Positions 1 to 5,738 of a stretch of 5,738 nucleotides of DNA are shown here, piece after piece. Position numbers and translations under genes: made by a program. Every line of letters begins with the position of its first letter. Position 1 is the first letter of the stretch. The notes under the pieces are model-generated. The model did no database searches. It was not told where the DNA came from and saw only the letters and a list, made by a program, of their open reading frames with translations. This stretch comes from Armatimonadota bacterium (GTDB taxonomy: Bacteria; Armatimonadota; Fimbriimonadia; Fimbriimonadales; Fimbriimonadaceae): contig JAFAFM010000075.1 in NCBI GenBank assembly GCA_023423495.1, positions 1 to 5,738 on the forward strand, read 5' to 3'.

Positions 1-531
1 ACTGGCCACCTGGTGTTGAGTACCTTGCACTGTAATGATGCGCCCAGTGCGATCCCGCGGCTCTTCGATATGGAAGCCGATCCGTTTTTGCTGAGCACAT
101 CGCTCATCGGTGTCCTCTCCCAACGACTTTTGCGGCGACTGTGCCCGCACTGCAAAGATATGCGGGAAGCCACCGATTACGAAATGGATGCGCTCTACAC
201 CTACATGCCGGAGCTTCGCGAGGAATTGCCTGGCAAGATCGATCTAGCGCAGTCGGTCGGATGTCCGAAGTGCGGAGGATCCGGCTACAAGGGCAGGACG
301 GCCGTCCACGAGCTAATGCCCGTCATGGGCGCGGTCTCCGAAGCCATTGCCGCTCGGCAGACGCTCGAGCAAATCAAGGAAGCCGCCGTCGCTTCGGGCT
401 ATAAGCCTATGCAACACGCCGCAATGATGATGGTGCTCAATGGCGAGACGACCGTGGAGGAAGCTCGGCGGCATGTTTACTTGGAGACCATCGTCCGGGA
501 TCGACGCGGAAACATCCACCTGGCGGCCTAG
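1..531 (+). CDS. GspE/PilB-family secretion/pilus assembly ATPase, C-terminal part (5' end outside window)
   Basis: This is the last 176 residues of a cytoplasmic hexameric ATPase that powers type II secretion or type IV pilus extension. The reading frame is open from the first base, so the true start and the Walker A motif lie upstream of the window. The visible part begins at the His-box region ([10 protein letters not shown] at residues 1-10, followed by NDA). It continues with [14 protein letters not shown], then a second CxxC in [14 protein letters not shown]48, C51, C88 and C91 form the tetracysteine zinc-binding module typical of GspE and PilB and absent from PilT. The tail ([13 protein letters not shown], about residues 143-155) matches the usual C-terminal 'G-TT-EE--R' region. 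An oddity is Cys at residue 11, where the family usually has Thr (LHTNDA). GspE and PilB cannot be separated without the N-terminal domain and neighbours, so no symbol is given. The stop TAG at 529-531 overlaps the stop of the next gene. Confidence 0.93.
   Translation, partial: TGHLVLSTLHCNDAPSAIPRLFDMEADPFLLSTSLIGVLSQRLLRRLCPHCKDMREATDYEMDALYTYMPELREELPGKIDLAQSVGCPKCGGSGYKGRTAVHELMPVMGAVSEAIAARQTLEQIKEAAVASGYKPMQHAAMMMVLNGETTVEEARRHVYLETIVRDRRGNIHLAA
528..531. other. Overlapping stop codons of a convergent gene pair (CTAG)
   Basis: The palindrome CTAG supplies TAG to the plus-strand ATPase gene (529-531) and TAG to the minus-strand HD gene (complement of 528-530). The two genes therefore end on each other with no intergenic sequence. 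Any transcription terminator for either gene must lie inside the other gene's coding sequence. I saw no strong hairpin plus T-tract near this junction. Confidence 0.9.
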
Positions 532-1088
532 CTGACACCTTCCAAACCGAGTTCGACGGCATTGCCCCGAAACGCCTCGATTAAGTTCTCGATGTGTTCT
601 TCCAGAGGCAAACCTATTCCCTCGGCTCCCTCGATAACCTCGTCCCGATGCACACCCGCCGCGAACGCGGGTGTTTTAAGTTTCTTGACCACACTCTTGA
701 CCTCGACCTCGTGCACAGACTTGCTTGGCCGCACATAGGTAACGGCCGTGATAAATCCGCTGAGTTCATCGCAGGCATACAGGTACTTCTCCATTAGCGA
801 ATCTCGAGAAATGCCCGTGTAGTTCGCATGTGATCCGATCGCGCGGATGATCTCAGCGTCCCAGTCTTGCTCTTCCAGCAATTTCATTCCCCAACTAGGG
901 TGCTCGTTAGGATGGGCTTCGTAGTCAAAGTCATGCAGAAGTCCAGTGATGCCCCACTTTTCCTCATCCTTGCCAAGCTTGCGCGCATACCATTTCATGG
1001 CCGTTTCGACACACAGACAATGTCGTCGCAGGGAGTCGGATTCCGTGTGCTCGGTCAGGAGTTGAAAAGCGGCATTTCGGTCGTGCAT
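528..1088 (-). CDS. Stand-alone HD-domain (HDIG-type) metal-dependent phosphohydrolase
   Basis: A small soluble protein of 186 residues consisting of essentially one HD domain. Candidate metal ligands are visible in the expected order: H23 (LRRHC), the H52-D53 doublet in [10 protein letters not shown]63 (NEHPSWG), H87 (SHANY) and D107 (ACDELSGF). The pattern GLLHDFDYE-(about 6)-HPSWG and the closing [19 protein letters not shown] match a common family of short HD hydrolases of unknown substrate. HD superfamily members usually hydrolyse phosphate esters of nucleotides or related compounds, but nothing here identifies the substrate. There is no synthetase, GAF or response-regulator domain attached. 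I chose the ATG at 1088 because the family normally starts right at this point (MxxxxAFxLLxEH). A TTG at 1109 would add seven residues (MRRLEPH). Neither start has a clear Shine-Dalgarno sequence. It is divergent from the DUF4127 gene and convergent with the ATPase gene. Confidence 0.88.
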   Translation of the reverse strand: MHDRNAAFQLLTEHTESDSLRRHCLCVETAMKWYARKLGKDEEKWGITGLLHDFDYEAHPNEHPSWGMKLLEEQDWDAEIIRAIGSHANYTGISRDSLMEKYLYACDELSGFITAVTYVRPSKSVHEVEVKSVVKKLKTPAFAAGVHRDEVIEGAEGIGLPLEEHIENLIEAFRGNAVELGLEGVS

Positions 1089-1098
1089 ATGTGGTTCA

Positions 1099-1104
1099 AG
1101 TCTA
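1099..1104 (-). promoter_or_regulatory. Possible -10-like hexamer TAGACT for the HD gene
   Basis: On the minus strand TAGACT (TANNNT pattern) ends 10 bases before the ATG at 1088. If it is used as a -10 element, the transcript would begin only a few bases before the start codon. It would also fall inside the coding sequence if the TTG at 1109 were the start, so it bears on start choice. The match is short and could be chance. Confidence 0.2.
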
Positions 1105-1117
1105 CGCAAACAGCGGG

Positions 1118-1123
1118 TATCTT
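1118..1123 (+). promoter_or_regulatory. Possible -10-like hexamer TATCTT for the DUF4127 gene
   Basis: TATCTT fits TANNNT and ends 9 bases before the ATG at 1133. If functional it would give a leader of only about 2-4 bases, which would agree with the absence of a Shine-Dalgarno sequence. No good -35 element lies at the standard distance. A rival arrangement, TTGAAA at 1062-1067 with CATATG at 1086-1091 (18-bp spacer), has a good -35 but a poor -10. Confidence 0.22.
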
Positions 1124-1132
1124 TAACACTTC

Positions 1133-2725
1133 ATGAGAATCCTCGCGGCCCTCGCGCTGTGTTGCATTTCTGTTGCTGCGCATGCCGAAAGGGTGTTTCT
1201 CATTCCCCTCGATAACCGTCCGGCGGCTGGCCAATTTGCACAGATGATCGGTGCGATGGCGGACATCCAGGTGATCATGCCGCCCTACGAAACGCTCGGC
1301 CGCTTCGTACAACCGGGGAACCCGGAACAGATTCTCGCTTGGCTCGAACAGCAGACTTACGACGACGTGCCCGCCGTGATTGTCAATACCGACATGATCG
1401 CCTACGGAGGTCTGATTGCGAGTCGGACCAGCGACACGCCACTCGAGGAAGCGACCAAGCGGCTCCGCCAACTGGCCAAAATTCGGGCCAAGTTTCCGCG
1501 AACAAAGTTTTACTTGTTTTCCTCCATCATGCGGCTAGCTCCAACCGCAACTCGGGCAACTGCCGCATGGCGTCTTCAGCTATCGCGTTACGCCGAGTTG
1601 AAAGACCAATATCGGCGACAGCCGACTCCGGATCTGAAGAAGCGCATCGACAACCTGGTCTCGAAGATCCCTGCGTATGAGATTCTCAAATACGAGGAGG
1701 CTCGGGCCCGAAACCTGGAATTCAGCCGCGAAATGATCAAGATGATTGCGCGTAAGCAGTTCGACTATCTCATCTTTGGTCAGGATGACGCCAAGGCGTA
1801 CGGCCCTCACATTCCGGAAACGGAGCGATTAAGGAAGTTGGCGACTAACTTGTACGTCAATGGCAGCATCTATTTTTGCGAAGGGATCGACCAGCTTGGA
1901 AGCATCTCCCTCAGCCGGGCTCTCCTGCGAAGGGCTGGTTGGATGCCAAAGCTCCGCATCGTGTATTCGGACCCCGCCCAGAGGACCAAGATCGCAAACT
2001 ACGAGTCCAAACAGATTCAAACGAGCCTGAAAGACCAAATCTTGTCCAGCGGGGCGAAGATCGCAACGGGCGATGAAGATTACGACTACACGCTGTATCT
2101 GAACGTGCCCGATCGTCGCCCCGAGCAGTTTGCCCAATTCCAACAGGCGCTCACTCAAGAGATCGACCAAGGTTTTCCAGTCGCTGTGGCGGACATCAAC
2201 ATTGGCAAAGACGGCACTTCAGACGCGGAACTCTTTGCAACTTTGAACCAAGGGGATCGAATGTTCAAGCTGCTCTCTTTCGCCGGGTGGAATACGGCGG
2301 GGAACACCATCGGCACGACGATTCCAGCGGCGAATATTTACCTATTGGCACGCCGATCAAAGGTCGATCCGCTTTCGAGAGAATTGGCGCAACGTGAATT
2401 CCTCCTCCACCGATTTGTCAACGACTACGCCTATCACAAGATTACGCGGCCGCAAGCTTACGGCATCATCGACGCAAACCCAAGAGCCAGCCGGGAAGAA
2501 ACCTACGGCTCTGCGTTTGAAGAGGTGAACGAGTTTGTCACCCTGGACATGCGTTCTCACCTGGACCACTACTTCACCCAGGACTTCAAGGGTCGGAAGT
2601 TTTATGCCGGCAACCAGCAATACCAACTTACGGAAATTTCGGATATCAAGATCTTCCTACCTTGGCCGCGCGCTTATGAAGTCCGGCTGGAGTTCAAGCT
2701 CCACGCCACGCCGGTCGGAAATTAG
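1133..2725 (+). CDS. Exported DUF4127 family protein
   Basis: A 530-residue protein of the DUF4127 family, whose biochemical role is not established. Hallmarks along the protein are: LDNRP (26-30), the block NTDMIAYGGLIASR (85-98), SSIMRLAPT (130-138), RARNLEF (191-197), GQDDAKAYG (216-224), a CEGID region (249-253), AGWNTAGNTIGT (384-395) and RFVNDYAYH (427-435). Length and motif order agree with a full-length member. The N-terminus is a signal peptide: MR, a hydrophobic run (about residues 3-13), then AHA before E19, so the mature protein should be in the periplasm or outside the cell. It has Cys residues at 10 and 11 but no convincing lipobox, so it is probably not a lipoprotein. The start is well fixed because an in-frame TAA lies at 1124-1126, only 6 bases before the ATG. 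No Shine-Dalgarno is visible. Its conserved Asp, Glu and Asn residues suggest an enzyme, but that is inference. It is convergent with the transporter gene. Confidence 0.88.
   Translation: MRILAALALCCISVAAHAERVFLIPLDNRPAAGQFAQMIGAMADIQVIMPPYETLGRFVQPGNPEQILAWLEQQTYDDVPAVIVNTDMIAYGGLIASRTSDTPLEEATKRLRQLAKIRAKFPRTKFYLFSSIMRLAPTATRATAAWRLQLSRYAELKDQYRRQPTPDLKKRIDNLVSKIPAYEILKYEEARARNLEFSREMIKMIARKQFDYLIFGQDDAKAYGPHIPETERLRKLATNLYVNGSIYFCEGIDQLGSISLSRALLRRAGWMPKLRIVYSDPAQRTKIANYESKQIQTSLKDQILSSGAKIATGDEDYDYTLYLNVPDRRPEQFAQFQQALTQEIDQGFPVAVADINIGKDGTSDAELFATLNQGDRMFKLLSFAGWNTAGNTIGTTIPAANIYLLARRSKVDPLSRELAQREFLLHRFVNDYAYHKITRPQAYGIIDANPRASREETYGSAFEEVNEFVTLDMRSHLDHYFTQDFKGRKFYAGNQQYQLTEISDIKIFLPWPRAYEVRLEFKLHATPVGN
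2722..2725. other. Overlapping stop codons of a convergent gene pair (TTAG)
   Basis: TTAG gives TAG to the plus-strand DUF4127 gene (2723-2725) and TAA to the minus-strand transporter gene (complement of 2722-2724). As at 528-531, no intergenic bases remain. No rho-independent terminator is evident at the junction on either strand. Confidence 0.9.
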
Positions 2726-4707
2726 TAGGGCAACTTGGCAACAGCTTTGGCAATGAGAGCCAAAGCGATACAGGCCATCGACACCAAACCCGTACCGCAC
2801 GCAAAGCCCGCGAACAGGACGGGCGCGTAGCGTCCCCAGTTTTCAGGCCCATACCGTTTCGCGAAGTATTTTCGGCCCATGATCGCCCCCAGCAGTTGGG
2901 GCACCGTGTTGGCAGGAAATAGACCCAAACCTCCGGCAAAGCCATAGAAAGTCAGGAGGGGAATCTTCAGGGCGGCAAACAATCCGTAGATGGCCAGTCC
3001 CCCCGCGGCGCCATAGGCCATGTAGAGTGGCTTGATGGCTTGTGCAAACCAGTTCTCGCCGGTCACGGATGGATCGTTGATCCGCATAATGACCGCTTGC
3101 ATCGTCGCCTGTGGGGGCCAAAACCTCTGGATGTAGGGAAATTGCCCGCTGGGGACGGGGTTGGAGTTCCAGAAGAAAGCCCAGAAGAAAAAGCTCGCCA
3201 GCAGTACGACGGGAAACGTGAAAGCCTCAGCTTTGAGGATGCTGGAAAACCTCGTGCCGGTGAGCTCCACCTCTCGGAATCGTTGTGCAGCCCAACCGTG
3301 GTCAGCCAGCGGGATCGGGGCATACCACACATCCACCCGCTGGTAACCCGATGCCACGATGCTTGCTTCCCGAATATATGGAAAACCCACGCCCCGGCCA
3401 GTAAGGCCGATCATGCGTGCCGAAATGTAGCTGTTCAGGGGACTCCAAAAGAAACCGAAGAACACGAGTATCCACAAGGGGAAGCGTGGGACCAGCAAGT
3501 GGCAAAGGAGGACCGCAAATACAACCGAGAACAGCCATGCACTAATGGAAATCCATAACGAGACGTCACCTCGCCCGGGAGGTGGAGCAAGGCTAATGCG
3601 TCGCTCTTGGCGAAATCTTCGTGCCTCGCTGATCGCCTTAAACACCAACGAAAACCCGATGACCGCAATGGCGATGTTGACGCCAATCCCGATCGAGAGC
3701 CAAAAATCCATGTCGGCCGCGAGCTTCGTGTTGATTGCATCGCTGCCCAGCTTGTAGTGGGGCAGAAGCCCGGAATTATACAAGATGGGGTTCATCACGA
3801 CCATTGCGAGCAAACTTGCCGCGCACGATCCCGCTACAATCTCGAATGGGAGGACAAAGCCCATAAGAACGTTGCCGAGGCTAAAGGAAATGCCCACGAC
3901 GGCGGCGGGCAAGAAAGTTTGAACTGTGTTGGTGTAGTCCTTGAAGGGGATCGGGAAGATAACCAAAGGTTCGCCAAACAGCGTTCCGGTCACCACTGGC
4001 AACCCAACATAAACCAAGCCGAACAGCAAGCCCACGACCGTTCCGGTCGAGAAGATGCTCCACCTCCAACTCTCGGTGCCAGCTTCCGAGAGCGCCGTTG
4101 CCCCTGAAGCGGCAACCGGTGCGTACGGAAAAGGAAGCTTTTCAACATCGCTCGTAATCCGGAAAAGGGTGTAACCCATTCCCATCCAACTGAGCCGATT
4201 GCAGAACTCGAGAGCGACCAATATGACGATTGGTATGAACCAGTCCGCGTGCCATAACTCACGCTGAAACACTGCGGGGCTGTTGGCGCTCGGAACCGCC
4301 CATGTCGGTATCTGCTCCGCGAACGGCGCCGCCGCAGGAGAGGTGGCAAAGTAGGCCTCCCATATCAACTTGGCGAAGGGTCCGCCGCCCAGACCTCGCT
4401 CTAACGCAATCGCCGAAGTGAGCGATGAGGCGATGTAAAACAGGATGTAGATCTCCTGCTTGCGAAGAGGCTGGAAGCTTCGGCGGGCAACCTCCGCAAA
4501 AAGCACGATCGTCACCCACTCTGCGGCGTCGCCAACGCCTTGGCCGGCGACCAATCCAAGGTAGAGGCCACCAGGAAGCATGAACAGCGCGATAAAGATT
4601 GCGCCGATCATCGACTTCAAAGTAAAGCCGTCTTCGAACTGGACCTCTATTGGTGGCGGTGGCTCGGGCGGACCGATTTCAGGTTTCGGGTCCGGACTCG
4701 ACGCCAT
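2722..4707 (-). CDS. OPT-like oligopeptide transporter family membrane protein
   Basis: A 661-residue polytopic inner-membrane protein with roughly 13-14 hydrophobic segments by eye (for example around residues 33-56, 88-104, 156-170, 218-238, 266-310, 334-357, 384-428, 497-513, 584-602 and 628-654). Size and layout fit the oligopeptide transporter (OPT) superfamily, which imports peptides or metal chelates by proton symport. Supporting local patterns are FTLKSMIGAIF with GLYLGLVAGQG near the N-terminus (compare the 'N-Y-GLK-G' of OPT proteins), EKLPFPYAPVAASG (189-202), reminiscent of the OPT 'PFP-G-A-A' motif, and GRKYFAKRYG (611-620) before the last helices. Residues 1-24 form a hydrophilic proline-rich tail (GPPEPPPP). 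The substrate cannot be told. The assignment is a remote resemblance, not a clear orthology. The ATG at 4707 has only a weak GGA ahead of it. It lies 40 bp downstream of the beta-barrel gene on the same strand, so co-transcription is possible, although a promoter-like hexamer lies just upstream. Confidence 0.72.
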   Translation of the reverse strand: MASSPDPKPEIGPPEPPPPIEVQFEDGFTLKSMIGAIFIALFMLPGGLYLGLVAGQGVGDAAEWVTIVLFAEVARRSFQPLRKQEIYILFYIASSLTSAIALERGLGGGPFAKLIWEAYFATSPAAAPFAEQIPTWAVPSANSPAVFQRELWHADWFIPIVILVALEFCNRLSWMGMGYTLFRITSDVEKLPFPYAPVAASGATALSEAGTESWRWSIFSTGTVVGLLFGLVYVGLPVVTGTLFGEPLVIFPIPFKDYTNTVQTFLPAAVVGISFSLGNVLMGFVLPFEIVAGSCAASLLAMVVMNPILYNSGLLPHYKLGSDAINTKLAADMDFWLSIGIGVNIAIAVIGFSLVFKAISEARRFRQERRISLAPPPGRGDVSLWISISAWLFSVVFAVLLCHLLVPRFPLWILVFFGFFWSPLNSYISARMIGLTGRGVGFPYIREASIVASGYQRVDVWYAPIPLADHGWAAQRFREVELTGTRFSSILKAEAFTFPVVLLASFFFWAFFWNSNPVPSGQFPYIQRFWPPQATMQAVIMRINDPSVTGENWFAQAIKPLYMAYGAAGGLAIYGLFAALKIPLLTFYGFAGGLGLFPANTVPQLLGAIMGRKYFAKRYGPENWGRYAPVLFAGFACGTGLVSMACIALALIAKAVAKLPY

Positions 4708-4713
4708 GGGTCC

Positions 4714-4719
4714 ATTCTA
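4714..4719 (-). promoter_or_regulatory. Possible -10-like hexamer TAGAAT directly before the transporter start
   Basis: On the minus strand TAGAAT sits in the stretch TGTATAGAATGGACCC, immediately ahead of the ATG, and ends 6 bases before it. A -10 element here would place the transcription start at or next to the A of the start codon, which means a leaderless message. A T-run (complement of 4723-4728) precedes it, and I see no matching -35 box. If used, the transporter would be expressed at least partly independently of the upstream barrel gene. Confidence 0.3.
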
Positions 4720-4747
4720 TACAAAAAACCGCCACCTGATCGAGGAG

Positions 4748-5738
4748 TTAGCCTCCGAAGTTGAAGTTCAACTCTAAATCGAAGCCGCTCGATCGATATG
4801 CGCCGCTGGCAAACGAGGTGTCCAGGTTGGAAACCCGCCGGATCTTGTAGCTGCCAATAAGCGATACGTTTTGGTAGAGCTGGTGCTCGTAGAAGGCGCC
4901 GAAGAAGTTATCGGACTGAGGCAAATAACCGGATGTGCGGCCAAGCGCAAACTGAACTCCTGCATTGGACATCCGATTGATGCGATAGCGGAGATAACCG
5001 TCGAATCCAAAACTGTCCTGAGAGAATTCAGACGTGTTGCCCGAAATCAGGGAATTCATGCCCAGGCGGTAAGACCACGGACCTTTGGGGCTCCCCATGA
5101 CTGCGGCGTCGAACGCTAGGGAATCGGATTTTGAATCGACTTCCAAGAAGCGCGTGGAAGTCCGGTCAAAGCTCGTGGTCAGCAACGTGTTGTTACCCAA
5201 ATCCCAAGTGAGGCCCAAGCCATAGGAGCTTGTATCCGAATTTGAGTTATATATGCCAGATGATCGGGCTTGATAGAACCGACCATTCAAGGTCGCCTTG
5301 TTGCTGAGCTTGTAGTTCGGCGTGACCTGCAGGAACCGGTAGTCGCTTGCTCCATTACTGAAGCCGTTCAATAGACTCCCCGAACTAAAGCCATTACCGC
5401 CATATCCGATACCTGTCCCGTTTTGGAATGTTCCAAGTGTTGCCAGTGAGCCGCTGTTCGACTGGCTAAAGACGGCTTCGACATCCAACGGGCCGGTCGC
5501 CGGGCGATAGCTGGTGGAAAGGGTCAAATCGTTGCCGGTACCAGACTTGCCCAATGTTTCCGTTTGGCTCAAACTCGCACGGGCACCGAAAAACCATCCA
5601 CTCAAGGTTGAGTAGTCCCCAGAAAACCTAATAGCGTTTAGGGATAAATCTCCTTGGCGGGTCACGTTTTCTACGGTCACAGGTCCGACGCCCGACTGGT
5701 GCTCCAGGCTCAACCGTGTATTGAGCTTCCCGAAGGAC
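4748..5738 (-). CDS. Outer-membrane beta-barrel protein, C-terminal part (5' end outside window)
   Basis: The reading frame is open to the window edge: eight residues (SFGKLNTR) precede the TTG at 5713, so that TTG is an internal Leu and the visible 329 residues are a fragment. The sequence is dominated by amphipathic strands of alternating polar and hydrophobic or aromatic residues, separated by turns rich in Gly, Ser, Asn and Asp. Examples are GWFFGARASLSQTE, ATLNGRFYQARSS, NTLLTTSFDRTST, FGFDGYLRYRIN and FFGAFYEHQLYQ. About 15 strands can be counted by eye, and the protein ends in a strand FDLELNFNFGG. No Cys is present in the visible part. This is the signature of a transmembrane beta-barrel (porin-like or similar outer-membrane protein). 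No plug, TonB box or SLH domain is visible, but these would be in the missing N-terminus. One loop is notably Gly/Ser/Asn-rich, with a repeated NGFS motif. Substrate and exact family are not recognised. It stops (TAA, complement of 4748-4750) 40 bp before the transporter gene. Confidence 0.75.
   Translation of the reverse strand, partial: SFGKLNTRLSLEHQSGVGPVTVENVTRQGDLSLNAIRFSGDYSTLSGWFFGARASLSQTETLGKSGTGNDLTLSTSYRPATGPLDVEAVFSQSNSGSLATLGTFQNGTGIGYGGNGFSSGSLLNGFSNGASDYRFLQVTPNYKLSNKATLNGRFYQARSSGIYNSNSDTSSYGLGLTWDLGNNTLLTTSFDRTSTRFLEVDSKSDSLAFDAAVMGSPKGPWSYRLGMNSLISGNTSEFSQDSFGFDGYLRYRINRMSNAGVQFALGRTSGYLPQSDNFFGAFYEHQLYQNVSLIGSYKIRRVSNLDTSFASGAYRSSGFDLELNFNFGG

Larger units (their letters stand above)
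1089..1132. promoter_or_regulatory. Divergent promoter region between the HD gene and the DUF4127 gene
   Basis: Only 44 bp separate the two divergent start codons, or 23 bp if the HD gene uses TTG at 1109. If both genes have their own promoters, the upstream elements must extend into the opposing coding sequence. The spacer is AT-richer than its flanks (for example TATCTTTAACACTTC just before the DUF4127 start). It contains no obvious operator palindrome and no purine-rich ribosome binding site facing either gene. Confidence 0.4.

Noticed and set aside
1062..1091. TTGAAA / CATATG as a classical -35/-10 promoter for the DUF4127 gene
   Set aside because: The -35 is good, but the -10 is poor with an 18-bp spacer, and it lies within HD coding sequence. 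It is noted as an alternative only.
1089..1109. TTG at 1109 as the start of the HD gene
   Set aside because: It adds MRRLEPH, which is outside the usual family start. The ATG at 1088 gives the expected N-terminus. It is not excluded, because neither has a ribosome binding site.
1055..1471. 138-codon minus-strand open frame overlapping the starts of both divergent genes
   Set aside because: It would run antisense through the signal peptide and the conserved DUF4127 motifs and into the HD gene, with no recognisable protein features.
3040..3558. 172-codon plus-strand open frame opposite the transporter gene
   Set aside because: Its translation shows no domain, signal or hydrophobic pattern and is rich in His, Arg, Pro and Cys, as expected for an antisense shadow of a membrane-protein gene.
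3607..4107. 166-codon plus-strand open frame opposite the transporter gene
   Set aside because: The composition is a charged, low-hydrophobicity mirror of transmembrane codons. No start signal or recognisable family is seen.
4723..4760. Rho-independent terminator after the beta-barrel gene
   Set aside because: A T-run is present on the minus strand, but only a 3-4 bp stem can be drawn before it, so it does not meet the usual hairpin requirement.
5711..5713. TTG at 5713 (minus strand) as the start of the beta-barrel gene
   Set aside because: The frame stays open to the window edge (SFGKLNTR upstream), there is no signal peptide after the TTG, and an outer-membrane protein needs one. The gene is cut by the window.
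1..5738. Search for tRNA/rRNA genes, CRISPR repeats, insertion sequences, phage or toxin-antitoxin genes
   Set aside because: Nearly every base is covered by the five genes, the two gaps are 44 and 40 bp, and no arrays, inverted-repeat termini or transposase motifs were seen.

Overview
The window is compact, protein-coding bacterial DNA of moderate GC. It holds three complete genes, one partial gene at each edge, and almost no intergenic space. I find no RNA genes, CRISPR arrays, insertion sequences or long repeats. The organism should be a diderm: a type II secretion/type IV pilus ATPase, an outer-membrane beta-barrel and an exported DUF4127 protein all occur within 6 kb. The combination of DUF4127, an OPT-like transporter and this barrel style suggests Armatimonadota (Fimbriimonadia-like) or a neighbouring phylum. 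That placement comes from protein character only and is tentative.

Layout. 1-531 (+) is the C-terminal end of a GspE/PilB-type ATPase, including its tetracysteine zinc-binding module. 528-1088 (-) is a complete stand-alone HD-domain hydrolase. A 44-bp divergent spacer (1089-1132) separates it from 1133-2725 (+), a DUF4127 protein with a signal peptide. 2722-4707 (-) is a large polytopic membrane protein resembling oligopeptide (OPT) transporters. After a 40-bp gap, 4748-5738 (-) is the C-terminal part of an outer-membrane beta-barrel protein whose 5' end lies outside the window.

How the genes relate. The barrel and the transporter lie on the same strand 40 bp apart and could be co-transcribed, with the barrel first, as an outer-plus-inner-membrane pair. 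The DUF4127 gene faces them and ends in overlapping stop codons with the transporter. The ATPase and HD genes also end in overlapping stops. No pathway linking all five genes can be shown from the sequence.

The most interesting signals are architectural. Both convergent junctions are 4-bp stop-codon overlaps (CTAG and TTAG), leaving no room for an intergenic terminator. All three visible start codons lack a convincing Shine-Dalgarno sequence, and each has a TANNNT hexamer ending 6-10 bases upstream. That pattern would fit leaderless or near-leaderless mRNAs. I see no clear evidence of a novel defence or mobile system here.
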